From: Halanaeroarchaeum sp051744605
Lineage (GTDB): Archaea; Halobacteriota; Halobacteria; Halobacteriales; Halobacteriaceae
DNA: 5,427 bases
Reading direction: 5' to 3'
NCBI GenBank assembly: GCA_051744605.1
Contig: JBNJDE010000125.1
Location: forward strand, 1 to 5,427
The position numbers and the translations under genes were made by a program. This document shows positions 1 to 5,336 of this stretch, in pieces (within the stretch, counting starts at the first letter, position 1; each line of letters starts with the position of its first letter). The notes below the pieces were generated by a model. The model did no database searches. It had not been told where the DNA came from and saw nothing but the letters and a program-made list of their open reading frames with translations.

Positions 1-21
1 CGGACGGATGGCCCACCGACG

Positions 22-28
22 TTTATGG
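22..28 (+). promoter_or_regulatory. TATA-like box of the antiporter operon
   Basis: TTTATGG is centred about 27 nt before the ATG at 52, the spacing expected when transcription starts at or next to the start codon. No clear Shine-Dalgarno sequence precedes 52, which fits a leaderless mRNA. The octamer TTATGGCC (23-30) recurs at the same distance before the gene at 2649. A recognisable BRE is not obvious in the few bases available upstream. Confidence 0.55.
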
Positions 29-51
29 CCGTTCACCCGCAGGACTACGAT

Positions 52-549
52 ATGACCATCTACGAGACCGACGTCCCTGGCGTCGGCCACAAGTTCGAAC
101 TCGAACTCGAGGGCGAGGCCCGACTCGTCGTCCTCATCCACCACGACGGGAAACGCGAGGTCTATCGCCGGCCGGGGCCGGACGAGGACAGCGAGAAGTT
201 GTTCACGCTGACGGGCAAACGAGCCCGACAGCTCGGATCGATACTCGAAGGCGCGTACTTCCAGCCGGTGGAGCTCGAGGAGACGGCGGTCCCGCTCGGC
301 GACGCGATCATCGAATGGGTCGACGTCGACGAGACGGCGCCGGTGGTCGGAACAACGCTTCGAGAGGCCGACCTCAGGGAGCGAACCGGCATCTCCGTCA
401 TCGCCATCCAGCGCGGCGAGACCACCATCCCGAATCCCGACCCGACGACGGAGATCGGCGCGGACGACATCCTCGTCGCCATCGGAACCCGGGAACAACA
501 CCAGGCGTTCGCCGACCTGCTCACCGACGAAGAGTCGGACGAAGCGTGA
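52..549 (+). CDS. RCK_C (TrkA-C) regulatory subunit of a K+/H+ antiporter, KhtT-like
   Basis: Predicted cytoplasmic regulatory subunit that gates the antiporter encoded immediately downstream. The 165-residue product opens with MTIYETDVPGVGHKFELE, which matches the start of bacterial KhtT/YhaT proteins as I recall them, followed by a small beta-rich N-terminal domain (about residues 1-75, with HHDGKREVYR at 30-39). A TrkA-C/RCK_C domain covers about 80-158, with the typical G-x-T-L-x-E-x-D-L-R stretch near 100-109 and the ending GADDILVAIGTREQ near 136-149. An in-frame ATG at 25 would add nine residues, but it lies inside a TATA-like element, and family homology begins at 52, so I chose 52. 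RCK_C domains bind small ligands; B. subtilis KhtT binds c-di-AMP, and haloarchaea make c-di-AMP, so that ligand is a reasonable inference here. The acidic C-terminus (DEESDEA) is typical of halophiles. The family call is secure; ion and ligand are inferred. Confidence 0.9.
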   Translation: MTIYETDVPGVGHKFELELEGEARLVVLIHHDGKREVYRRPGPDEDSEKLFTLTGKRARQLGSILEGAYFQPVELEETAVPLGDAIIEWVDVDETAPVVGTTLREADLRERTGISVIAIQRGETTIPNPDPTTEIGADDILVAIGTREQHQAFADLLTDEESDEA

Positions 550-550
550 G

Positions 551-1759
551 ATGGCGGCGGTATCGCTCCTCGAGATCGGGATCGCCCTGACGGCCATCGC
601 ACTGGCCGGAACGGTCGCCCTGCGCGTCGGGCTCTCGGTCATCCCGGCGTACATCCTGGTCGGCATCCTCGTCGGCCCGAACGAGCCGACGGCGGTGGGC
701 GTGGTTCCGTTGACGCTCGTCGAGCACAGCGAGTTCATCGACCTCCTCGCGGAACTCGGGATCGTCTTCCTGTTGTTCTTCCTGGGACTCGAGTTCAGCA
801 TCAGCCAGTTACTCGAGGACCGATCGCGGATCGTCACCATCGGAACGGTCGACTTCGTGGTCAACTTCGGCCTCGGCATCGCACTCGGGGTCGCGTTCGG
901 CTACGACCTCCTCGAGACCCTGTTCATCGCCGGTATCGTCTACATCTCCTCGAGCGCCGTGATCACGAAGTCGCTCATCGACAACGGCTGGGTCGCCAAC
1001 CGAGAGAGCAGCCCGATCCTGGGGACCCTCGTCTTCGAGGACGTCCTCATCGCCGTGTATTTGGCACTGCTCTCGGCGGTCGCCCTCGGTGAGGGCTCGG
1101 CGATGGACGCTGCCCTCTCGGTGGGCGTCGCGTTCGTGTTCCTCGGTGCGCTAACACTCGTGGCGTTCTACGGGACCGAGCAGTTAGAGCGAGCGTTCGC
1201 AACCGACTCGGACGAGTTGTTCTTGTTGCGCATCCTGGGCATCACGACGCTCGTCGCCGGTGCGGCGCTCGCGGCAGGCCTCAGCGAAGCCGTCGCCGCG
1301 TTCTTCGTCGGGACGGCGTTCAGTGCGACCGGCCACGTCGGGCGCATCGAAAACGTGGTGACCCCGGCCCGTGACTTCTTCGCCGCCGTCTTCTTCTTCG
1401 CCATCGGTCTCACCACCGACGTCACCCTGCTTCCGGAGGTGGCCTGGCTGCTCCTGGCCGCCGTCGTCCTGACGACCGCTGGAAAACTGGTGAGCGGGAC
1501 CGTCTCGGGGTCGGTCTACGACCTGAGTCGAATCAGATCGGTACGGGTCGGCCTCGGCCTCGTTCCGCGCGGCGAGTTCTCACTCGTCCTCGCGGCGCTC
1601 GCGACGAGTGTCGGGACCGGAGCTCTCGGCACCGTCATCCCGGCGTTCGCCGTCGGCTACGTGCTGGTGATGAGCATCCTCGGGACCGTGCTGATACAGA
1701 ACGCCAGTCTCCTCGAGACGGCACTCGGCCGGCTCTCGGCACCCGAAACGGACGGATGA
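551..1759 (+). CDS. CPA2/Kef-type cation:proton antiporter, KhtU-like membrane subunit
   Basis: Integral membrane antiporter of 402 residues, probably exchanging K+ (or Na+) for H+ across the cytoplasmic membrane. About 11-12 hydrophobic segments are visible, roughly at 6-25, 28-44, 62-82, 96-117, 120-140, 156-178, 187-207, 225-245, 248-258, 275-292, 296-316, 332-352 and 360-384. Kef/CPA2 hallmarks are ALRVGLSVIPAYILVGILVG (23-42), FLLFFLGLEFS (73-83), the SSSA stretch at 133-136, VFEDVL (161-166) whose Asp164 aligns with the conserved ion-binding Asp of CPA2 proteins, FFAIGL (282-287) and VPRGEFSLVL (338-347). The protein ends soon after the last membrane segment and has no fused TrkA-N/RCK domain, unlike KefB/KefC; regulation would come from the separate RCK_C protein. 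Only one base separates the upstream TGA from this ATG, implying translational coupling. The fold and family are clear; the transported ion is inferred. Confidence 0.92.
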   Translation: MAAVSLLEIGIALTAIALAGTVALRVGLSVIPAYILVGILVGPNEPTAVGVVPLTLVEHSEFIDLLAELGIVFLLFFLGLEFSISQLLEDRSRIVTIGTVDFVVNFGLGIALGVAFGYDLLETLFIAGIVYISSSAVITKSLIDNGWVANRESSPILGTLVFEDVLIAVYLALLSAVALGEGSAMDAALSVGVAFVFLGALTLVAFYGTEQLERAFATDSDELFLLRILGITTLVAGAALAAGLSEAVAAFFVGTAFSATGHVGRIENVVTPARDFFAAVFFFAIGLTTDVTLLPEVAWLLLAAVVLTTAGKLVSGTVSGSVYDLSRIRSVRVGLGLVPRGEFSLVLAALATSVGTGALGTVIPAFAVGYVLVMSILGTVLIQNASLLETALGRLSAPETDG

Positions 1760-1775
1760 CGGCAATTCGCCCGTG

Positions 1776-2474
1776 TCACGTCGACGCGTCGTCGACGATG
1801 GCGAGGAAATTGTCGAACACCCGGGTCGCGATGCTGGCTTCCTGGTAGCGGTCTCGCGTGAGATCCTCACGAATCGCCGCCTCACGCTCCGGCTGGAGGT
1901 CCTTCCCGTCGACGATCCACCGGGCCGTCTGGAGGTCGTACTCGGGATGGAACTGCACCCCGTAGGCGCTCCCCACTCGGAAGGACTGTATCGTACAGTC
2001 GTTTCGCGCGAGTTCGACCGCGTCCTCGGGAAGGGCTGTGACCTCGTCGGAGTGCGTCTCGAAGGCCACGAAATCCGCGGGCATCCCGTCGAAGAGCGGG
2101 TCGTCGTCGGTGACCTCGATGGTCCGATACCCGATTTCGTACCGACCGATGGGCTCGACCGTCCCGCCCGTGGCCGCCGCCACGAGCTGGTGACCCCAGC
2201 AGACGCCCAGCACCGGGATCGATTCGCGGATCGCGGCTCGTGTCCAGTCCGCAACCGCCTCGATCCACGCCTCGTCGTCGTACACCGACGCCTGCGAACC
2301 GCTGATGATCGCCCCGTCGTAGGATCGGCCGTCGGACTCCGCGACCGGTGGCGGGTCCGCTCCCTCGCTCACCTTGTACGCCTCGATTTCGGCGTCGACT
2401 TCCCGCCGGAAGTTCCGCTCGGCGGGGGTGTCGCCGAGCGAGGCGTCGAGCAGGGCGATTCGGGGCGATTGCAT
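1776..2474 (-). CDS. Class I glutamine amidotransferase (GATase1, stand-alone)
   Basis: A 232-residue protein of the triad-type (class I) glutamine amidotransferase superfamily, which hydrolyses glutamine (or a related gamma-glutamyl bond) to release ammonia. The catalytic triad looks complete: Cys92 in the nucleophile elbow GVCWGHQ (90-96), and His176 with Glu178 in GVQFHPEYD (172-180). GAIISGSQASVYD (54-66) matches the oxyanion-strand region of GMP-synthase-like amidotransferases. An in-frame upstream ATG at 2525 would add 17 residues (including KTLITSWRVDGR) that do not look like the family; the MQSPRIALLDASLG start at 2474 reads directly into the first strand and sits about 26 nt after a TATA-like box, so I chose 2474. 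It is convergent with the antiporter operon (16 nt between stops) and divergent from the winged-helix gene, so neighbours give no substrate. Size and sequence resemble the PuuD/GMP-synthase-like group, but no synthetase partner is encoded nearby. Substrate unknown. Confidence 0.9.
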   Translation of the reverse strand: MQSPRIALLDASLGDTPAERNFRREVDAEIEAYKVSEGADPPPVAESDGRSYDGAIISGSQASVYDDEAWIEAVADWTRAAIRESIPVLGVCWGHQLVAAATGGTVEPIGRYEIGYRTIEVTDDDPLFDGMPADFVAFETHSDEVTALPEDAVELARNDCTIQSFRVGSAYGVQFHPEYDLQTARWIVDGKDLQPEREAAIREDLTRDRYQEASIATRVFDNFLAIVDDAST

Positions 2475-2494
2475 ACGACCATCTACCCGCCACG

Positions 2495-2510
2495 AGGTAA
2501 TGAGAGTTTT
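2495..2510 (-). promoter_or_regulatory. Possible BRE/TATA element of the amidotransferase gene
   Basis: Read on the minus strand, AAAACTCTCATTACC places an A-rich BRE-like patch just before CATTACC, centred about 26 nt upstream of the ATG at 2474. The spacing fits a leaderless transcript. The TATA match is weak, so this rests mainly on position and on AT content that stands out from the GC-rich surroundings. Confidence 0.35.
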
Positions 2511-2610
2511 GCGTGATAGTGACACACCTGGACACGCCAGCCGGGGGACACCACGAGTACGTCGGCAGTGCAGACGAAAGCGACCGATCGGCGATTACCA
2601 CTTGGCTACA

Positions 2611-2627
2611 CCAAAATGGTTATGGCC
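2611..2627 (+). promoter_or_regulatory. BRE/TATA-like promoter of the winged-helix gene
   Basis: CCAAAATGG followed by TTATGGCC: the A-rich patch at 2611-2616 fits a BRE and TTATGG at 2620-2625 fits a TATA box, centred 26-27 nt before the ATG at 2649. This predicts a leaderless transcript. It also argues against the in-frame upstream ATGs at 2616 and 2622, which fall inside the element. Confidence 0.55.
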
Positions 2628-2648
2628 ACGCGTCGCCTGGTATCGCGT

Positions 2649-3089
2649 ATGCACCGAGACGACGGCTCCGCACCGAACCGACGCGGAACCGAGACGCGCA
2701 CCGGGAACACCAGGGGAACGGCACGCGGCGATGGAGCCAAGCGGAACGGCCGCGGTGGTGGCGGCCGCGACGGGAGCGCTCGCGACGGCGACTCGGGCGG
2801 TTCCCGTAGACGTCGAGGTGGCGGCGGGCGGGGCCGCGAGGGACGCGGTCGGCGGCGAAACGACAGGGGGCAGTACGTCGACGCCGTGACCGAGCAGGAG
2901 ATTCTCGCGCTCTTCGAGGAGACCCCCGGGCCGGTGCTCACCACCAGCGACCTGGCGGAGGTCTACGACATGACGACGGAAGGCGCCCGACGCAAACTCA
3001 ACGACCTCTGTGACGCCGGAATACTCGACCGGCGGAAGACGGGACGCACCCGCGTATACTGGCGGATCGACGACCGCGCGACCGCCTGA
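2649..3089 (+). CDS. Winged helix-turn-helix protein with Arg/Gly-rich N-terminal region
   Basis: A 146-residue, probably nucleic-acid-binding protein with two contrasting halves. Residues 1-74 are low complexity: by my count 21 Arg and 23 Gly in 74 residues, including GRGGGGR (34-40), SRRRRGGGGRGR (52-63) and GRGRRR (65-70). Residues 75-146 form a compact winged helix: QYVDAVTEQEILALFEE gives helix 1, VLTTSDLAEVYDM helix 2, TTEGARRKLNDLCDAG the recognition helix, and ILDRRKTGRTRVYWRI the beta wing. This resembles many small haloarchaeal wHTH regulators, where a G-[RQ]-[FY]-x-x-x-V-T segment leads into helix 1. The start at 2649 is supported by the promoter spacing; a GTG at 2886 is an alternative but would cut into that conserved lead-in. 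The strongly basic half is unusual in an acidic halophile proteome. A DNA-binding regulator is likely; RNA binding by the RGG part is possible. Target unknown. Confidence 0.75.
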   Translation: MHRDDGSAPNRRGTETRTGNTRGTARGDGAKRNGRGGGGRDGSARDGDSGGSRRRRGGGGRGREGRGRRRNDRGQYVDAVTEQEILALFEETPGPVLTTSDLAEVYDMTTEGARRKLNDLCDAGILDRRKTGRTRVYWRIDDRATA

Positions 3090-3129
3090 GACGGCGCCAG
3101 CGATCGGGCGGGGCCGGGCAGCCGTCATC
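3087..3129 (+). terminator. Possible hairpin after the winged-helix gene
   Basis: GACGGC at 3090-3095, directly after the TGA, is complementary to GCCGTC at 3121-3126. TGA (3087-3089) can also pair with TCA (3127-3129 region) if one base is bulged. The loop of about 25 nt is GC-rich. No strong T-run follows, only scattered Ts near 3140, and archaeal terminators usually need oligo-T, so this is a weak candidate. Confidence 0.25.
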
Positions 3130-3290
3130 AGATAGGACCACTTTCGGTCGGACCCTCCCCCCGAGAACGGCGACTGTCCCGGCAGACTACCGAGACGTGA
3201 CGCGGCGATGTTTTGCGGACCTTGCACGGGCCCAGCGGCGCAGCCGGGACAGACCGTCGCATGCAGTAATGTTCGTTCGTGGTTGTGGGA

Positions 3291-3306
3291 GAAAGGGACA
3301 ATAATC
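3291..3306 (+). promoter_or_regulatory. Possible BRE/TATA element of the ene-reductase gene
   Basis: GAAAGGGACAATAATC combines a purine-rich BRE-like GAAA with an AT-rich ATAAT core centred near 3303. A start site 26-27 nt downstream would fall near 3330, giving a leader of about 20 nt that includes the SD site at 3337-3340. This contrasts with the apparently leaderless genes elsewhere in the window. Confidence 0.45.
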
Positions 3307-3336
3307 TTCGTGCGAAACGGTGGGATACGGACCTCC

Positions 3337-3340
3337 GGAG
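3337..3340 (+). promoter_or_regulatory. Shine-Dalgarno GGAG that decides the ene-reductase start
   Basis: GGAG ends 9 nt before the ATG at 3350, good spacing for haloarchaeal ribosome binding. It lies inside the reading frame that would follow from the in-frame GTG at 3320, so it supports 3350 over 3320. It forms the right half of an 8-bp palindrome CTCCGGAG (3333-3340). Confidence 0.6.
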
Positions 3341-3349
3341 CTGGTAGCT

Positions 3350-5230
3350 ATGCACATAGGCGACGTCAACCTCCGCAACGAGTTCGTCATGGCACCGATC
3401 AAGACCGGCTACAGCGACGGTGACGGTGGCGTCACCGACCGTCACCGACGGTTCTATCGCCGACGCGCCGACCACGTGGGCGCGATCATCCCCGAGCCCC
3501 TGTATCTCGACGAGTCCCTCAGGGAGGTGCCGACCCAGATGGGGATCGCGAACGACGACGCCGTCCCGGGCCTCCGGACGCTGACCGAGGCCATCCACGA
3601 GGGGGGCGCAAAGGCCATCGCCCACCTCAACCACCCGGGCCGGATGGCCAACCCGGGGATCGAGGGCACCGTCCACCTGTCGGCCTCGGCGACGACCTGC
3701 GAGCGGACGGGCGTGACGCCCGACCGAATGAGCAACGAACAGATCGAATCGGCGATCGAGCAGTTCGCCGAGGGGGCACGGCGGGCCGAGCAGGCGGGCT
3801 TCGACGTGATCGAGTTGCAGTTCGGTCACGGATACCTGGTGGCGCAGTTTTTCTCCCCGGCCGTCAACGACCGGGTCGACGAGTACGGCGGCTCCTTCGA
3901 GGACCGGACGCGGTTCGGACGCGAGGTCTTCGACGCGGTACAGGCCGCAGTCGACGTCCCCGTCATGATCCGACTCACGGCCGACGACACGGTCGAGGGC
4001 GGAATCGCGTTCCGGGAGGCGAGGGCGTTCGCCCAGGCGCTGGCCGACCGGGGAGCGGCCGCCTTCCACGTGACGATGGGGACGCTGTGTGCCAAGCCGC
4101 CGTACTTCTTCCAGCACATGTACACCCCGAAAGGCGACCCCTGGGAGTACGCCGACGCCCTCCAGGCGGACCTCGACGTCCCGGTCGCGGCGGTCGGCCG
4201 CATCAACGAGTTCGACGACGTCGAGACGGTCCGCGAGGACCTCGACGTCGAGATGATCGCGCTGGGGCGAGCCCTCGTGGCAGACCCGGACTTCCTCGGC
4301 AAATACCTCGGCGAGGTCGACGGACCGGTCAGACCCTGTATGGCCTGCAGCGACGGCTGCCTGGGTGGTGTCAAATCCGGCGACGGACTGGGCTGTGTCA
4401 TCAACCCCTCGGTGGGAGACCCCGACGAACTCCGGTTCGACGCGGCGACGGAACCCGCCGAGTACGCCGTCGTCGGCGGCGGTCCCGCCGGGATGGCCGC
4501 CGCGGAAGTTCTCGCCGAGCGTGGCCACGACGTCGACCTCTACGAGGCCGAGGCATTGGGCGGCGCGTTCCGCTGGGCACCGCTGCCACCCGGCAAGGAC
4601 AGCCTCCAGAAGGGGCTCGAGTACTTCACCGAGGTCCTCGAGCGCACCGACGCCATCGACGTCACCCTGGAGCGGGCAACCGAGGGCGACCTCGAGGACT
4701 ACGACGGCGCGGTCGTCGCGACTGGCTCGGAACCCCTCGTGCCGCCGATCGATGGGCTCGAAGCGGCGGGCTACGACGGGGCCGAGATCCTGGACGCGGC
4801 TGCCATGCCGACCGACGAGCGGGTGCTCGTGATCGGCGGCGGGTTCGTCGGCCTCGAGACGGCCGACGCGCTCGCCCGGGCCGGAAACGAGGTCGTCGTC
4901 GTCGAGTTGCTCCCGGCGGTCGGCGGCAACATGATCGACCTCGAGAAGGGGCCGCTGCTCTCGCGCCTGGAGTCCGAGGCGGCAGTCGAGATCAACCGCG
5001 AGACCGACCTCCAGACGATCGACGGCGACACCGCGATCGGCGAAACCGACGGCCAAGAGCGCATCTGGACCGGCATCGACCGGTACGTCCTCGCGACGGG
5101 CGTCCAGTCCCACGATCCCTTCGATCACGAAACGCTCTCGATCCCCACCTGGACGGTCGGCGACGCGGCCGACCCGGGGAAGGCCGAGGACGCGATCGCT
5201 ACGGCCTACGAGACGGCACGGTCGCTCTGA
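3350..5230 (+). CDS. FMN/4Fe-4S/FAD ene-reductase, 2,4-dienoyl-CoA reductase / 2-enoate reductase family
   Basis: A 626-residue cytosolic flavoenzyme that should take electrons from NAD(P)H through FAD and a 4Fe-4S cluster to FMN and reduce an activated C=C bond. Residues 1 to about 325 form an old-yellow-enzyme TIM barrel: FVMAPIKTG (12-20), AHLNHPGR (91-98), the catalytic-Tyr segment GHGYLVAQFFSP (159-170, Tyr162), EYGGSFEDRTRF (178-189), and the FMN-phosphate strands AVGRI (281-285) and ALGRALVADP (304-313). Cys330, 333, 337 and 349 have the spacing CX2CX3CX11C, the same as E. coli FadH. Two Rossmann motifs follow, GGGPAGM (376-382) for FAD and GGGFVGLETA (496-505) for the nicotinamide nucleotide; Glu519 after the second beta strand hints at NADH. 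TWTVGDAADPG (600-610) is the usual C-terminal FAD motif. FadH's catalytic His segment is not conserved; FHVTMG (239-244) looks more like 2-enoate/BaiCD-type enzymes. The gene stands alone and the substrate is unknown. Confidence 0.92.
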   Translation: MHIGDVNLRNEFVMAPIKTGYSDGDGGVTDRHRRFYRRRADHVGAIIPEPLYLDESLREVPTQMGIANDDAVPGLRTLTEAIHEGGAKAIAHLNHPGRMANPGIEGTVHLSASATTCERTGVTPDRMSNEQIESAIEQFAEGARRAEQAGFDVIELQFGHGYLVAQFFSPAVNDRVDEYGGSFEDRTRFGREVFDAVQAAVDVPVMIRLTADDTVEGGIAFREARAFAQALADRGAAAFHVTMGTLCAKPPYFFQHMYTPKGDPWEYADALQADLDVPVAAVGRINEFDDVETVREDLDVEMIALGRALVADPDFLGKYLGEVDGPVRPCMACSDGCLGGVKSGDGLGCVINPSVGDPDELRFDAATEPAEYAVVGGGPAGMAAAEVLAERGHDVDLYEAEALGGAFRWAPLPPGKDSLQKGLEYFTEVLERTDAIDVTLERATEGDLEDYDGAVVATGSEPLVPPIDGLEAAGYDGAEILDAAAMPTDERVLVIGGGFVGLETADALARAGNEVVVVELLPAVGGNMIDLEKGPLLSRLESEAAVEINRETDLQTIDGDTAIGETDGQERIWTGIDRYVLATGVQSHDPFDHETLSIPTWTVGDAADPGKAEDAIATAYETARSL

Positions 5231-5263
5231 CGTGGGGAGTACCGACCGCAATCGGGGTCGATA

Positions 5264-5283
5264 GCAGCACCGAGCGGTGCTGT
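5264..5283. terminator. Hairpin between convergent genes, possible terminator
   Basis: CAGCACC (5265-5271) and GGTGCTG (5276-5282) form a perfect 7-bp stem with a 4-nt GAGC loop, extendable by a G-T pair at 5264/5283. It lies 34 nt after the ene-reductase stop and about 54 nt beyond the convergent His-rich gene. A second, weaker pairing CGACC (5243-5247) / GGTCG (5256-5260) lies just before it. No oligo-T follows on either strand, so a termination role is inferred from position. Confidence 0.35.
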
Positions 5284-5336
5284 GGCCCGGTCGCGCCGGT
5301 CACACTTGGACGCCGCTCGTTCCGTGCTCAACCGCA

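Larger units (their letters stand above)
2475..2648. other. Divergent intergenic region between the amidotransferase and winged-helix genes
   Basis: This 174-bp stretch lies between two divergently transcribed genes and carries a putative promoter for each. Other visible elements are three GACAC pentamers (2521, 2531, 2547), the first two exactly 10 bp apart, and an 8-bp palindrome CCGATCGG (2584-2591). Short open frames run through it but show no family-like sequence. An operator for the neighbouring winged-helix protein could lie here, but nothing shows it directly. Confidence 0.5.
3090..3349. other. Intergenic region upstream of the ene-reductase gene
   Basis: These 260 bp hold no supportable gene. 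The left part is GC-rich and contains the possible hairpin after the winged-helix gene. The right part (about 3261-3310) is less GC-rich and contains repeated TTCG(T) motifs, a TATA-like box and a short TTCGTGCGAA inverted repeat. Short open frames entering the ene-reductase gene in other frames look like shadows. Confidence 0.6.

Noticed and set aside
25..51. N-terminal extension of the RCK_C protein from the ATG at 25.
   Set aside because: The ATG is part of a TATA-like TTTATGG, and the conserved family N-terminus begins at the ATG at 52.
1779..1797. CGTCGACG repeated twice near the convergent gene ends, considered as a terminator.
   Set aside because: It lies inside the last codons of the amidotransferase (DDAST) and reflects common GAC/GTC-type codons; no T-run follows.
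1773..2516. A 247-codon plus-strand frame opposite the amidotransferase.
   Set aside because: It is an antisense shadow; the minus strand carries a complete catalytic triad and family sequence over the same span.
2513..2809. A 98-codon plus-strand frame beginning at GTG 2513.
   Set aside because: The downstream half is Arg/Trp-rich out-of-frame sequence overlapping the winged-helix gene, and the start lies within the divergent promoter region with no family match.
2595..3227. A 210-codon minus-strand frame across the winged-helix gene.
   Set aside because: No recognisable domain; the plus strand has a coherent winged-helix domain with a promoter at the right spacing.
3320..3349. GTG start at 3320 for the ene-reductase.
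   Set aside because: The added ten residues are not family-like, and a GGAG site with 9-nt spacing precedes the ATG at 3350.
3128..5251. A 707-codon open frame on the minus strand opposite the ene-reductase gene.
   Set aside because: Long antisense frames are common in GC-rich genes because stop codons are rare. Its translation is Arg/Val/Leu/Asp-rich with no family motif, whereas the plus frame shows every motif of a known enzyme family.
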